From assembly GCA_030065125.1 (NCBI GenBank), contig JASJDM010000027.1, positions 1 to 64,000 of the forward strand: a stretch of 64,000 bases of DNA, in the 5' to 3' direction. The first letter of the stretch is position 1. Every line of letters starts with the position of its first letter. The position numbers and the translations under genes are program-made. The notes under the pieces were generated by a model that saw only the letters and a program-made list of their open reading frames with translations, was not told the origin of the DNA and ran no database searches. Source of the stretch: Lysobacterales bacterium (GTDB lineage: Bacteria > Pseudomonadota > Gammaproteobacteria > Xanthomonadales > SZUA-38). Of this stretch, positions 28,215-36,030 are shown one piece after another.

Positions 28215-29962
28215 TGCCTCGGCTGCTGATGCTGTTGGCCCTGATTGCCACACCCCTGCCCGGCTATACCGAGGATGAGGTGGCGTTCAGGGCCATGGCC
28301 GACGAGATGGAGCGCAACTTCGAGCAGCTGCGCCTGGGGGAGGAACCGGCACCGTATTTTATCGAGTACCGGATGGAAGACAGCTACCGACTGCGGGTCA
28401 AGGCAGTACTGGGGGCGGCCACCTCGGACTCGGTCAGCCGCAGCCGACGCGGCAGTGCCCAGGTGCGGGTAGGCAGTCACGAGTTGGACTCGAGCCTGGT
28501 CCAGCGATTCAATCAGCGGGGCTCAACCATGCACCGGTATTACGATCCACGCGGATTTACGCTGCCGGTAGATCAGGACTATGCCGGAATCCGCCGGGCG
28601 TTTTGGGTCGCCACGGACCTGGCGTACAAGCGGGCCCTGGAAGACTTCGCCGTGAAGCAGGCCGACGCGGACCGGGTCCTCGACCGCGACGGAATGCCGG
28701 ATTTCTGGAAAGTTGAACCGGCTGAGATGATGGAAGACATCAGCGCTGAGCCCGTGGACGAAGCGGCGGTTCGAAGCCTGGTGGGAGAACTCTCACGAGT
28801 ATTCGAAGGCATTCCCGAGATACACGAGTCCGCGGCCTGGGGCAGCGTCGGTTTTCGCGTGGTGCGCCAGCTCAATTCTGAGGGTACCCGGGTCAGGCGC
28901 ACCGTGTCCGAGGTTACCCTGGGCATGATCGTGCGAACCCAGGCCGACGACGGCGCGGTGCTGTGGGACTTTGAGTTGTACAAGGTGCCCGGTTGGTCCC
29001 AGCTACCCTCGGCGACCGAGCTGAAACGTGCCGCGCATGCACTTGCCCGTCGCCTGATAGACGCGCGCAAGGCCCAGCGCCTGGACCAGTACATCGGCCC
29101 GGTGCTGTTTCAAGGCCAGGCCGCCGCCGTGCTGTTTGCCAACCAGTTCGCCACCCAGCTGATGTCGGTCCCCCGCATGGTGGCGGCGGAACCCGCCGTG
29201 CGCCGCTGGGTTACCGATCTGCAGGAGCGGGAGCAGCGCTTCGGCCGCAAGATCGGCGCCCGGGTTCTGCCCCGGGGCAGCACCCTGGTGGATGACCCGA
29301 CTTTGAAGGAGTTTGCCGGCCTGCCCCTGGGCGGATCCTTTTCGGTGGACGACGAGGGTGTGCCGGGGCGTCCCAAGGTGCTGGTGGAAGACGGCCGCCT
29401 CCAGCAGATTCTTTCCACCCGGGTGCCCATGTACGGCACCACGGGCAGCACCGGCAATAATCGGGGTGGTTTCCCCATGCCCAGCAACCTGATCCTGACT
29501 TCCCAACAGCCGGCGAATCCCAAGGAGCTGCGGGCGAAATTCGAGGAACTGCGGGTAGACGCCGCTACTGACTTTGTCATCGAAATCGAAAAGATGGCTG
29601 TCAACGAGGTACGCCAGGCGCTGGAGTCCATGCAAAGCATGCCGGCGTTCAGCTACGGCGACCGCCTGCCCCAGGCGCTGGTGGCCTGGAAGGTCTATCC
29701 CGACGGGTCCCGCGTGCGCATCCGCAACCTGAACATTGAGCCCTTCGCGGTGCGCGAGTTCCGCCGGCTGGAGGCCGTGGGAGACGACCCTTACGTCCAC
29801 ACCACCACGCCGCCGTTCCCGTCAGGAGGGACCTTCCTCAGCGGCGTTCGCGGTCGCATGGAGCCGGCCAGCTTCGTGGTGCCGAGTCTGTTGTTCGAGG
29901 AGCTGGCGGTGGGAGACAGCAAAGCCATGGATCGACGGCCGCCGGTTTTGTCGAGGCCTTAG
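28214..29962 (+). CDS. secreted TldD/TldE-like paralogue lacking the metal motif
   Basis: A 582-residue paralogue of the preceding protein, with a signal peptide (RLLMLLALIATPLPGYT). The segment matching the HExxxH region reads GPVLFQGQAAAVLFANQFAT: the frame of the motif is kept but both His and the Glu are gone, as in TldE/PmbA relative to TldD. Downstream landmarks are conserved (FSVDDEGVPGRPKVLVEDGR, then GTTGSTGNNRGG). The ATG overlaps the previous stop by 1 base, so the two are made together. Most likely it is the non-catalytic partner of a periplasmic heterodimer. A structured repeat begins 5 bp after the stop. Confidence 0.87.
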   Translation: MPRLLMLLALIATPLPGYTEDEVAFRAMADEMERNFEQLRLGEEPAPYFIEYRMEDSYRLRVKAVLGAATSDSVSRSRRGSAQVRVGSHELDSSLVQRFNQRGSTMHRYYDPRGFTLPVDQDYAGIRRAFWVATDLAYKRALEDFAVKQADADRVLDRDGMPDFWKVEPAEMMEDISAEPVDEAAVRSLVGELSRVFEGIPEIHESAAWGSVGFRVVRQLNSEGTRVRRTVSEVTLGMIVRTQADDGAVLWDFELYKVPGWSQLPSATELKRAAHALARRLIDARKAQRLDQYIGPVLFQGQAAAVLFANQFATQLMSVPRMVAAEPAVRRWVTDLQEREQRFGRKIGARVLPRGSTLVDDPTLKEFAGLPLGGSFSVDDEGVPGRPKVLVEDGRLQQILSTRVPMYGTTGSTGNNRGGFPMPSNLILTSQQPANPKELRAKFEELRVDAATDFVIEIEKMAVNEVRQALESMQSMPAFSYGDRLPQALVAWKVYPDGSRVRIRNLNIEPFAVREFRRLEAVGDDPYVHTTTPPFPSGGTFLSGVRGRMEPASFVVPSLLFEELAVGDSKAMDRRPPVLSRP

Positions 29963-29967
29963 TTAAT

Positions 29968-30123
29968 CCCCAAGATCGCACATCCCGAAGTGGGCATCGC
30001 TTAGCGCATTCGGATGATGCAGGGCTTGCCCGTAGACACATACTGCGACTTGGGGTCGCGATTGGAAAATGCGATTTCCCAATCACTCGCGGCCTCCGGC
30101 CGTTGGCACATACCTGTGCCAAA
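29968..30123 (+). repeat. multi-hairpin structured repeat, copy 1
   Basis: Its last 78 bases (30046-30123) match the reverse complement of 56087-56164 with only a few differences, and CCCCAAGATCGCAC at 29968 also matches the other copy. Helices visible: CCCCAAG with CTTGGGG, GATTGG...CCAATC around TGCG, GGCC...GGCC, and TTGGCACA with TGTGCCAA. This copy has about 55 extra bases in the first loop. It starts 5 bp after the secreted TldE-like gene and has the same orientation. Confidence 0.75.
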
Positions 30124-30144
30124 GGGCTGATATCCCACTCTCCC

Positions 30145-30795
30145 GTCACCCCGGACTTGATCCGGGGTCCATCAGCGAGAGGTCACGGTGCCTACAGTCG
30201 CACGAGTGTTCCAGGACGAAGTTTCCGGTTCATGTCTTTGTACTTTGATCTCGGCATTGGCTTCGTTCAGCAGAACGAGGCCTGGGAGTGGTCGCGGACG
30301 ATGCGACATAGCTGCGGCGTTTAGAGTCGCTGTCTTCGTTTGGGCTCAGAGGGATCCCGGGTCAATCCTCCACCGTCATCCTGAACTCGATCCCGGATCA
30401 GGTCCGGGATGACAGATTGAGAGGTGCCCTTCGGGCTGTTGTATCAATTCAGGATCCATCTGAGATCGGGGTCTGGAAAGACTTCGATCCAGGAATCTGA
30501 TTTATCGGGGGCTACGGTCGAACTCGCGGGCCATCTGAAGAGTCACGGACGAAGGTTTCGCTGAGACGAGTAGTGGCTTTATTCGGGATCGACTTTGCTG
30601 GGCTCAGATGGATCCCGGATCGGGGTTTTGCTCTCCGTCATGCCGGGCTTGATCCGGAATCCATCGGCTTCTGAAGCCAAGTGCTTTCGACGGGAGTGTG
30701 GTCCTGATCGGGGGTGTTGTTGTTCATCCCTGCGGCCTTCAATGGTTGCGTGATCTTCAATGCTGATGGATCCCGGATCGGGGTCCGGGATGACG
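30145..30795. repeat. intergenic region with scattered REP-like GTCATCCCGG units
   Basis: About 800 bp without a credible gene. REP-like units of the GTCATCCCGGACTTGATCCG kind occur at 30145-30173, 30375-30413 (two halves facing each other), 30450-30476, 30609-30665 and 30765-30795. Each has a short inverted repeat such as ACCCCGGA/TCCGGGGT and several end in the GGATCCAT tail. Related units flank the tandem repeat at 57634-57894. The bases between 30796 and 30958 hold the start region of the exporter operon; no clear promoter was picked out. Confidence 0.75.
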
Positions 30796-30958
30796 TTTTA
30801 AGGAGCGCCTTGCTGGCGCCGCTGCGCCAGCTTTGGCGGTTGGGTTAAACCTCCCATGACTTCCGGGCGTCTAATTCTGAGGACGTCCTGTGTAACCTCT
30901 TGGCGGGTTGCGACGTCTAATACAGGACGCGTTGTCGAACTGCGGGAGGATTAGGGGC

Positions 30959-32290
30959 TTGTCTCAGGCACAGTTGCCAAATCATGACCAGGGATCTGCC
31001 CAGGGCAATCCCCGTCTCAAGATCGCCGATACATCGGGCCAGGACGTGGTGCTGGAGCCGCCGGGAAACACCCGTCGCTGGGTGCTGGCCGGTGTGGGCG
31101 CCGTTGTGCTGGTTGTGCTGCTGGTGCTGGTTGTCCCGTGGTTCCAGCGCTGGACCCAGGCCTCCATCAGCGTGCCGCTGGACCGGCTGCGCCTGGGTAC
31201 CGTCGAGCGTGGCGACCTGGTGCGCGACGTCTCGGTCCAGGGCCGTGTGGTGGCCGCCGTCAGTCCCACCCTGTTCGCGCCAGCCGCAGGCACCATCAGT
31301 CTTGAAGTCGAGGCGGGTGCCCAGGTTTCCGAAGGACAGATCCTGGCCCGCGTAGACAGCCCGGAGCTGACCAGTCAGCTGGAGCAGGAGCGTTCAACCC
31401 TGGACCGACTGGGCATCGAGCTGGAGCGCCAGCGCATCGAGGCCCGCCAGAAGCTGCTGGACAACCAGAAGAACGTGGATCTGGCCCAGGTGACCCTGAC
31501 TGCGGCAGACCGGGAGAAACGTCGGGCCGACGCGGCCCGGGATATTGCCGCGATCTCCGAAATCGACTTTGAAAAGGCCCAGGACGATCTGCGCAACGCC
31601 CAGCTGGCCTATGACCATTCGGTGCAGGACGCCAAGCTGGACGAAGAGCGCCTGTCCTTCGAGCTGAAGACCCGGGAACTGCAGGTGGAGCGCCAGCGCC
31701 TGCTGGTAGATGACCTGGCCCGCCAGGTGGACGAATTGGCCATGCGCTCCCCGGTGAACGGCATCGTCGGCAATCTGCTGGTGGAGCAGAAATCCGCAGT
31801 GACCCGCAACCAGTCCGTAATGGCGGTAGTAGATCTCGGCGTGTTTGAAGTGGAGGCACAGATTCCAGAGAGTTATGCCGATGACCTGGGGCTGGGAATG
31901 CCGGCTGAAGTCCAGTCCGGTACGGCCGGCTACCCGGCCAGCGTGGTGGCGGTATCCCCGGAGATTATCCAGAACCAGGTGACAACACGGATTCGATTCC
32001 AGCAGCAGTCGCCGCCAGGGCTGCGTCAGAATCAGCGTCTGACCACCCGCATCCTGCTGGAAGAAAAACCCGATGTGCTGATGCTGCCCCGGGGCCAGTT
32101 CCTGGACACCGGTGGCGGCCGGGTGGTGTACGTGGTGGAAGACGGCCTGGCCAAGCGCCGCTCCATCGAAACCGGTGCCCGCAGCCTGGCGTCGGTTGAA
32201 ATTGTCGCGGGTCTTGCGCCCGGCGAAACCGTGGTGCTGTCCAGCATCGATCAGTTTCGCGGCGCCGAGACCGTTCTCATTACCCAGTAA
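30959..32290 (+). CDS. HlyD/MacA-type periplasmic adaptor of an ABC exporter
   Basis: A 443-residue membrane fusion protein. After a soluble lead of about 40 residues comes one TM helix (WVLAGVGAVVLVVLLVLVVP), a lipoyl half motif (AGTISLEVEAGAQVSEGQIL), a long coiled-coil hairpin at about 125-260 (many Arg, Gln, Leu), the second half motif (MRSPVNGIVGNLLVEQKSAV) and beta-barrel domains ending VLPRG-like (VLMLPRGQF). The start TTG at 30959 has GGGAGGA eight bases upstream. It opens a four-gene operon with an ATPase and two permeases, as for MacAB-type export systems. Cargo unknown. Confidence 0.87.
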   Translation: MSQAQLPNHDQGSAQGNPRLKIADTSGQDVVLEPPGNTRRWVLAGVGAVVLVVLLVLVVPWFQRWTQASISVPLDRLRLGTVERGDLVRDVSVQGRVVAAVSPTLFAPAAGTISLEVEAGAQVSEGQILARVDSPELTSQLEQERSTLDRLGIELERQRIEARQKLLDNQKNVDLAQVTLTAADREKRRADAARDIAAISEIDFEKAQDDLRNAQLAYDHSVQDAKLDEERLSFELKTRELQVERQRLLVDDLARQVDELAMRSPVNGIVGNLLVEQKSAVTRNQSVMAVVDLGVFEVEAQIPESYADDLGLGMPAEVQSGTAGYPASVVAVSPEIIQNQVTTRIRFQQQSPPGLRQNQRLTTRILLEEKPDVLMLPRGQFLDTGGGRVVYVVEDGLAKRRSIETGARSLASVEIVAGLAPGETVVLSSIDQFRGAETVLITQ

Positions 32291-32341
32291 ATCAACCGCG
32301 GCCCGGGAATGCCCGGCCGGTGACAGCGAGAGGATGCTCAC

Positions 32342-33076
32342 ATGCTGAAGATGGAAAATATCTCCAAGGTCTATCGTACCGACACTGTGGAGACCCACGC
32401 CCTGCGGGAACTGTCGCTGTCGGTGGAGGAGGGCGATTTTGTCGCGGTGACCGGTCCGTCCGGTTCCGGCAAGACCACCTTTCTGAATATCGCCGGAATG
32501 CTGGAGACATTCACCAGCGGACGTTACGAGCTGGACGGCCGCGATGTGTCGGGCCTCAACGACAGCCAGCGTTCCCGGGTCCGCAACGAGAAGATCGGGT
32601 TCATTTTCCAGAGCTTCAACCTGATCCCGGACCTCAACGTGTTCGACAACGTTGACGTCCCCCTGCGCTATCGGGGGTTCAGCTCAAAGGAGCGCAAGCG
32701 CCGCATCGACCACGTGGTGGAGATGGTGGGACTGGGGTCCCGCATGAAACACCTGCCGTCCCAGCTGTCCGGTGGTCAGCAGCAGCGGGTGGCCATCGCC
32801 CGGGCCCTGGCCGGGGAGCCCCGCTTCCTGCTGGCGGACGAGCCCACCGGCAACCTGGATTCGCAGATGGCCCTGAGCGTGATGGAGCTGTTGGCCGAGA
32901 TCAACGGCGCCGGAACCACCATCATCATGGTGACCCACGATCCCGCCCTGGCAGACCGGGCCCGGCGCAACATCCATGTCCGCGACGGCCGGATCAGTGA
33001 CAACGGTACCGGCGATACCCAGCTGCCGTCCGCGGCGGCCGAGGCCGCCACGCCGTCCCTGGAACTGGCGGGCTGA
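32342..33076 (+). CDS. ABC transporter ATP-binding protein (MacB/LolD type)
   Basis: A 244-residue ATPase. Walker A is GPSGSGKTT, the Q-loop lies in FIFQSFNLIPDLNVFDNV, the signature is LSGGQQQRVAIARALA, and Walker B is FLLADEPTGNLD, followed by the H-loop (VTHDPALADRA). The NLIPDLNVFDNV pattern is typical of the LolD/MacB mechanotransmission group. AGAGGA precedes the ATG. It sits between the adaptor gene and the first permease gene (2-bp gap), so it energises both permeases. Confidence 0.94.
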   Translation: MLKMENISKVYRTDTVETHALRELSLSVEEGDFVAVTGPSGSGKTTFLNIAGMLETFTSGRYELDGRDVSGLNDSQRSRVRNEKIGFIFQSFNLIPDLNVFDNVDVPLRYRGFSSKERKRRIDHVVEMVGLGSRMKHLPSQLSGGQQQRVAIARALAGEPRFLLADEPTGNLDSQMALSVMELLAEINGAGTTIIMVTHDPALADRARRNIHVRDGRISDNGTGDTQLPSAAAEAATPSLELAG

Positions 33077-33078
33077 TC

Positions 33079-34389
33079 ATGTTTGGCTACTACCTGAAGC
33101 TCGGCCTGCTGAGCCTGCGCCGCAACCCGGTCCTCAGCGGCCTGATGATCCTGGCCGTTGCCACGGGCATCGGCGCCTGCATGGTGGTGATCACGGTGAA
33201 CTACGTGATGTCCAGCAACCCCATTCCCCACAAGTCGGACCAGTTGTACTACGTGCAGCTGGACAGCTGGGGTGCCGACGGTGAGCCCGAGGAGTTCGAG
33301 CCGCCGGACCAGGTGACCTACACCGACGCCATGAACCTGATGAAGGCCGACCGGGCCTTCCGCCAGGTGGCCAGCAACCGCACGGGCCTGGTGCTGGAGC
33401 CGGAAACCGAGGGTGAACTGCCGTTCCTGGTGGACGCCCGCAGCACCCACGCCGATTTCTTCCCGATGTTCGACCTGCCGTTCCTTTATGGCTCCGGATG
33501 GGACGACTCTGCCGACAACAATGCCGAGCAGGTGGTGGTCTTGAGCAAGGCCATGAACGAACGGGTGTTTGGCGGCGAAGACTCAACCGGCCGGCGGGTG
33601 ATTCTCAACGGCATGAACTTCCGCGTGCTGGGCGTGACCGACGACTGGCATCCCGTGCCCAAGTTCTACGACGTCACCAACGGCGCTTTCAACGATCCGG
33701 AAGACCTCTACATCCCGTTCAGCGTCGCCATCGAAAACCAGCTTCCGCGTAACGGCAACACCAACTGCTGGAAGCCGGCCGATGGCAACGACTTCAATGC
33801 GTTCCTCAATTCCGAGTGCGTCTGGATCCAGTTCTGGGCCGAACTGCGCGACGAAAACGAGAAGGCGGAGTACATGAGTTTTCTCAACGCCTATGTGGAA
33901 GAGCAAAAGCTGCTTGAGCGGTTTCCACGGCCACTGAACAACCGCCTGTCCAATGTCATGGAATGGATGGAAATCGAAGAAGTGGTCGAAGAAGACGCCA
34001 GGGTCATGCTGTGGATGTCCGGGCTGTTTCTGGTGGTCTGCCTGCTCAATACCATTGGCCTGCTGCTGGCCAAGTTCCTGGCGCGGGCTGGCGACATCGG
34101 ACTGCGCCGGGCGTTGGGGGCAACCCGGTCCACCCTGTTTGCCCAGTACATGACCGAATCGGGCCTGATCGGCGTGGCGGGCGGCATTCTGGGCCTGGGC
34201 TTCGCCTGGCTGGGCCTGCGCGGCATCGACGTGCTCTACGGGGAGTTCATCCAGGACATGACGAGCATGGACCTGGTCATGGTCACTACAGCCATTGGAT
34301 TGGCCATCGTTTCCGCCCTGCTGGCGGCGGTTTACCCGACCTGGCGCGCCTGCAACATTACCCCGGCCAGCCAGCTGAAGACGCAGTAG
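33079..34389 (+). CDS. ABC exporter permease, MacB/FtsX type (first)
   Basis: A 436-residue permease with the four-helix MacB topology: TM1 (NPVLSGLMILAVATGIGACM), a periplasmic MacB-PCD domain of about 270 residues, then an FtsX domain with three helices (LFLVVCLLNTIGLLLAKFLA) and the conserved LRRALGATRSTLFAQYMTES. It is the first of two unequal permeases in the operon, which could form a heterodimer. The TAG stop (34387-34389) is also the first three bases of an inserted 303-bp MITE, so the original C-terminus may have been altered. Confidence 0.9.
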   Translation: MFGYYLKLGLLSLRRNPVLSGLMILAVATGIGACMVVITVNYVMSSNPIPHKSDQLYYVQLDSWGADGEPEEFEPPDQVTYTDAMNLMKADRAFRQVASNRTGLVLEPETEGELPFLVDARSTHADFFPMFDLPFLYGSGWDDSADNNAEQVVVLSKAMNERVFGGEDSTGRRVILNGMNFRVLGVTDDWHPVPKFYDVTNGAFNDPEDLYIPFSVAIENQLPRNGNTNCWKPADGNDFNAFLNSECVWIQFWAELRDENEKAEYMSFLNAYVEEQKLLERFPRPLNNRLSNVMEWMEIEEVVEEDARVMLWMSGLFLVVCLLNTIGLLLAKFLARAGDIGLRRALGATRSTLFAQYMTESGLIGVAGGILGLGFAWLGLRGIDVLYGEFIQDMTSMDLVMVTTAIGLAIVSALLAAVYPTWRACNITPASQLKTQ

Positions 34390-34689
34390 TGTCCTGTCAT
34401 GTCCCCAACAGGGCCAAGAACAAGGCGCATTGCGCCGGCAATGGCGGGCCCTTGGCAAGCAATGCAACGCTGTTATTGGCCCTGTTGGGGTCGCCCGAAG
34501 GGCGCGCACCACATGGCCCGGCGCGGCGTTGCGACCCTTGGCGAGACAGTCTTCGGCCTGAAATCAGCAGTTGATTCAGGACGGAGACAATCGCTGGCCA
34601 TGGAATGACCATGGCGCTTCGGGCCGCGCCTTGCTCCGGACCGTGTGGACACGCGCTGATATTCAACCAACTGACATGACAGGACACTA
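34387..34689. mobile_element. 303-bp MITE with 17-bp terminal inverted repeats
   Basis: TAGTGTCCTGTCATGTC at 34387-34403 is repeated exactly inverted at 34673-34689. Inside is a second 15-bp perfect inverted pair, CCCCAACAGGGCCAA (34403-34417) against 34476-34490. There is no reading frame of note. Outer TA dinucleotides could be the duplicated target, as in IS630/mariner elements. It separates the two permease genes of the exporter operon: the left end gives the stop codon of the first, and the ribosome site of the second (AGGGAG) begins at the right end. Confidence 0.85.
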
Positions 34690-34702
34690 GGGAGTCATCG
34701 AT

Positions 34703-35926
34703 ATGCAAACCAATATGGAATGGGGTCCGATCTGGCGGGCGATGCTGCGCAACAAGACCGGTGCCATCCTGATCGCCCTGCAAATCGCCGTGACCCTGGC
34801 CATCATGGTCAACGCCATCTCCATCATCCAGGAGCGGGCCGAGGCCATGGCCCGGCCCAGTGGCGTGGACGAGGCCAATATCTTCTATCTCTCAAGCATC
34901 GGGTTTTCCGAGGATTTCAACGAACAGGTGGCCATAGAGGAAGACCTGGCGGCCATCCGGCAGACGCCGGGTGTGATCAATGCCATCCAGTCGAACTCGG
35001 TGCCCCTGTCCGGCGGCGGCTGGTCCATGGGGCTGGCAAGGGAGCCTGGTCAAGGCCAGGATTCGGTGGGCGTCGCCATCTACTTTATCGATGAGCACGG
35101 GGTGGATACTTTTGGCCTGAAAATGCGGGCCGGGGAAAACTTTGCCAAAGCCGATGTGGGCTGGCGCGAACGCACCAGCCAGCAGTGGCCCACCAAGGGT
35201 CTGATCACCTGGGCCATGGCGGAGGCACTGCTGCCGGATGATCCGGACTCGGCCCTGGGCCAGACTTTCTACATCGGTGATGATGAGCCGGTCACCGTGA
35301 CCGGAATTGTCGAGCAGATGCAGGCCCCCTGGAACGGCTGGAGTGGCGTGGAGCGGGTCCTTCTGGTGCCCCAGCACACCCTGTTCGGCTCGACCCGTTA
35401 CATTATCCGTACGGAACCCGGCCAGCGTGACCAGCTGATGGCTCAGATCGAAAAGATGCTGGCTGAAAGCAATCGCAACCGCATCGTGCGCGGCATGCAG
35501 ACAATGACCGAAACCCGGGAACGCAGCTACCAGGCCGACAACGGCATGGTGCGCATGCTGATCTTCGTGGTGGCGCTGCTGACGGCAATAACCGCCCTGG
35601 GAATCGTCGGTCTGGCCAGCTTCAGCGTCAACCGGCGTACCCGCCAGATCGGCACCCGCCGTGCCCTGGGCGCGAGCCGGGCCGCCATCCTGCGCTACTT
35701 CCTGACCGAGAACTTCCTGATCAGCCTGGTCGGGGTGGTTGCCGGTGGCGCGCTGGCCGTGGGTCTGAACATCTGGATGGTGGAAGAATTCAGCCTGGCA
35801 CCGATGGCGTGGTACCTGATACCCACGGCCATGCTGATTCTGCTGCTGGTGGGCCAGGCGGCAGTGCTGGGCCCGGCGCGACGTGCGGCATCAGTACCGC
35901 CGGCCGTAGCGACCCGGACCGTTTGA
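34703..35926 (+). CDS. ABC exporter permease, MacB/FtsX type (second)
   Basis: A 407-residue permease, same topology as the first but clearly different in sequence: TM1 (AILIALQIAVTLAIMVNAIS), a periplasmic domain, and a C-terminal FtsX domain with TRQIGTRRALGASRAAILRY and NFLISLVGVVAGGALAVGLN. AGGGAG lies just upstream of the ATG and directly after the MITE. Together with adaptor and ATPase it makes a complete tripartite exporter lacking only the outer-membrane channel. A 61-bp palindrome follows the stop. Confidence 0.9.
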   Translation: MQTNMEWGPIWRAMLRNKTGAILIALQIAVTLAIMVNAISIIQERAEAMARPSGVDEANIFYLSSIGFSEDFNEQVAIEEDLAAIRQTPGVINAIQSNSVPLSGGGWSMGLAREPGQGQDSVGVAIYFIDEHGVDTFGLKMRAGENFAKADVGWRERTSQQWPTKGLITWAMAEALLPDDPDSALGQTFYIGDDEPVTVTGIVEQMQAPWNGWSGVERVLLVPQHTLFGSTRYIIRTEPGQRDQLMAQIEKMLAESNRNRIVRGMQTMTETRERSYQADNGMVRMLIFVVALLTAITALGIVGLASFSVNRRTRQIGTRRALGASRAAILRYFLTENFLISLVGVVAGGALAVGLNIWMVEEFSLAPMAWYLIPTAMLILLLVGQAAVLGPARRAASVPPAVATRTV

Positions 35927-35948
35927 GCCAGGGCGGGGTCAGCAGGGC

Positions 35949-36009
35949 GGGGTCAGAGTAAAGGGACAGAGTAAAACTGGGTTTTACTCTGTCCCTTTAC
36001 TCTGACCCC
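35949..36009. repeat. 61-bp palindromic repeat, copy 3 (GGGGTCAGAG family)
   Basis: Perfect 29-bp arms (35949-35977 and 35981-36009) with a 3-base centre. The outer 25 bp are as in copies 1 and 2; the innermost bases are AAAC/GTTT, again different but paired. It fills the gap between the convergent second permease and the propeller-CehA gene. On the permease side the 14-bp unit CAGGGCGGGGTCAG is exactly duplicated in tandem at the repeat boundary. Confidence 0.9.
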
Positions 36010-36030
36010 GTGCTTCGCAGCGTTGAGGGG

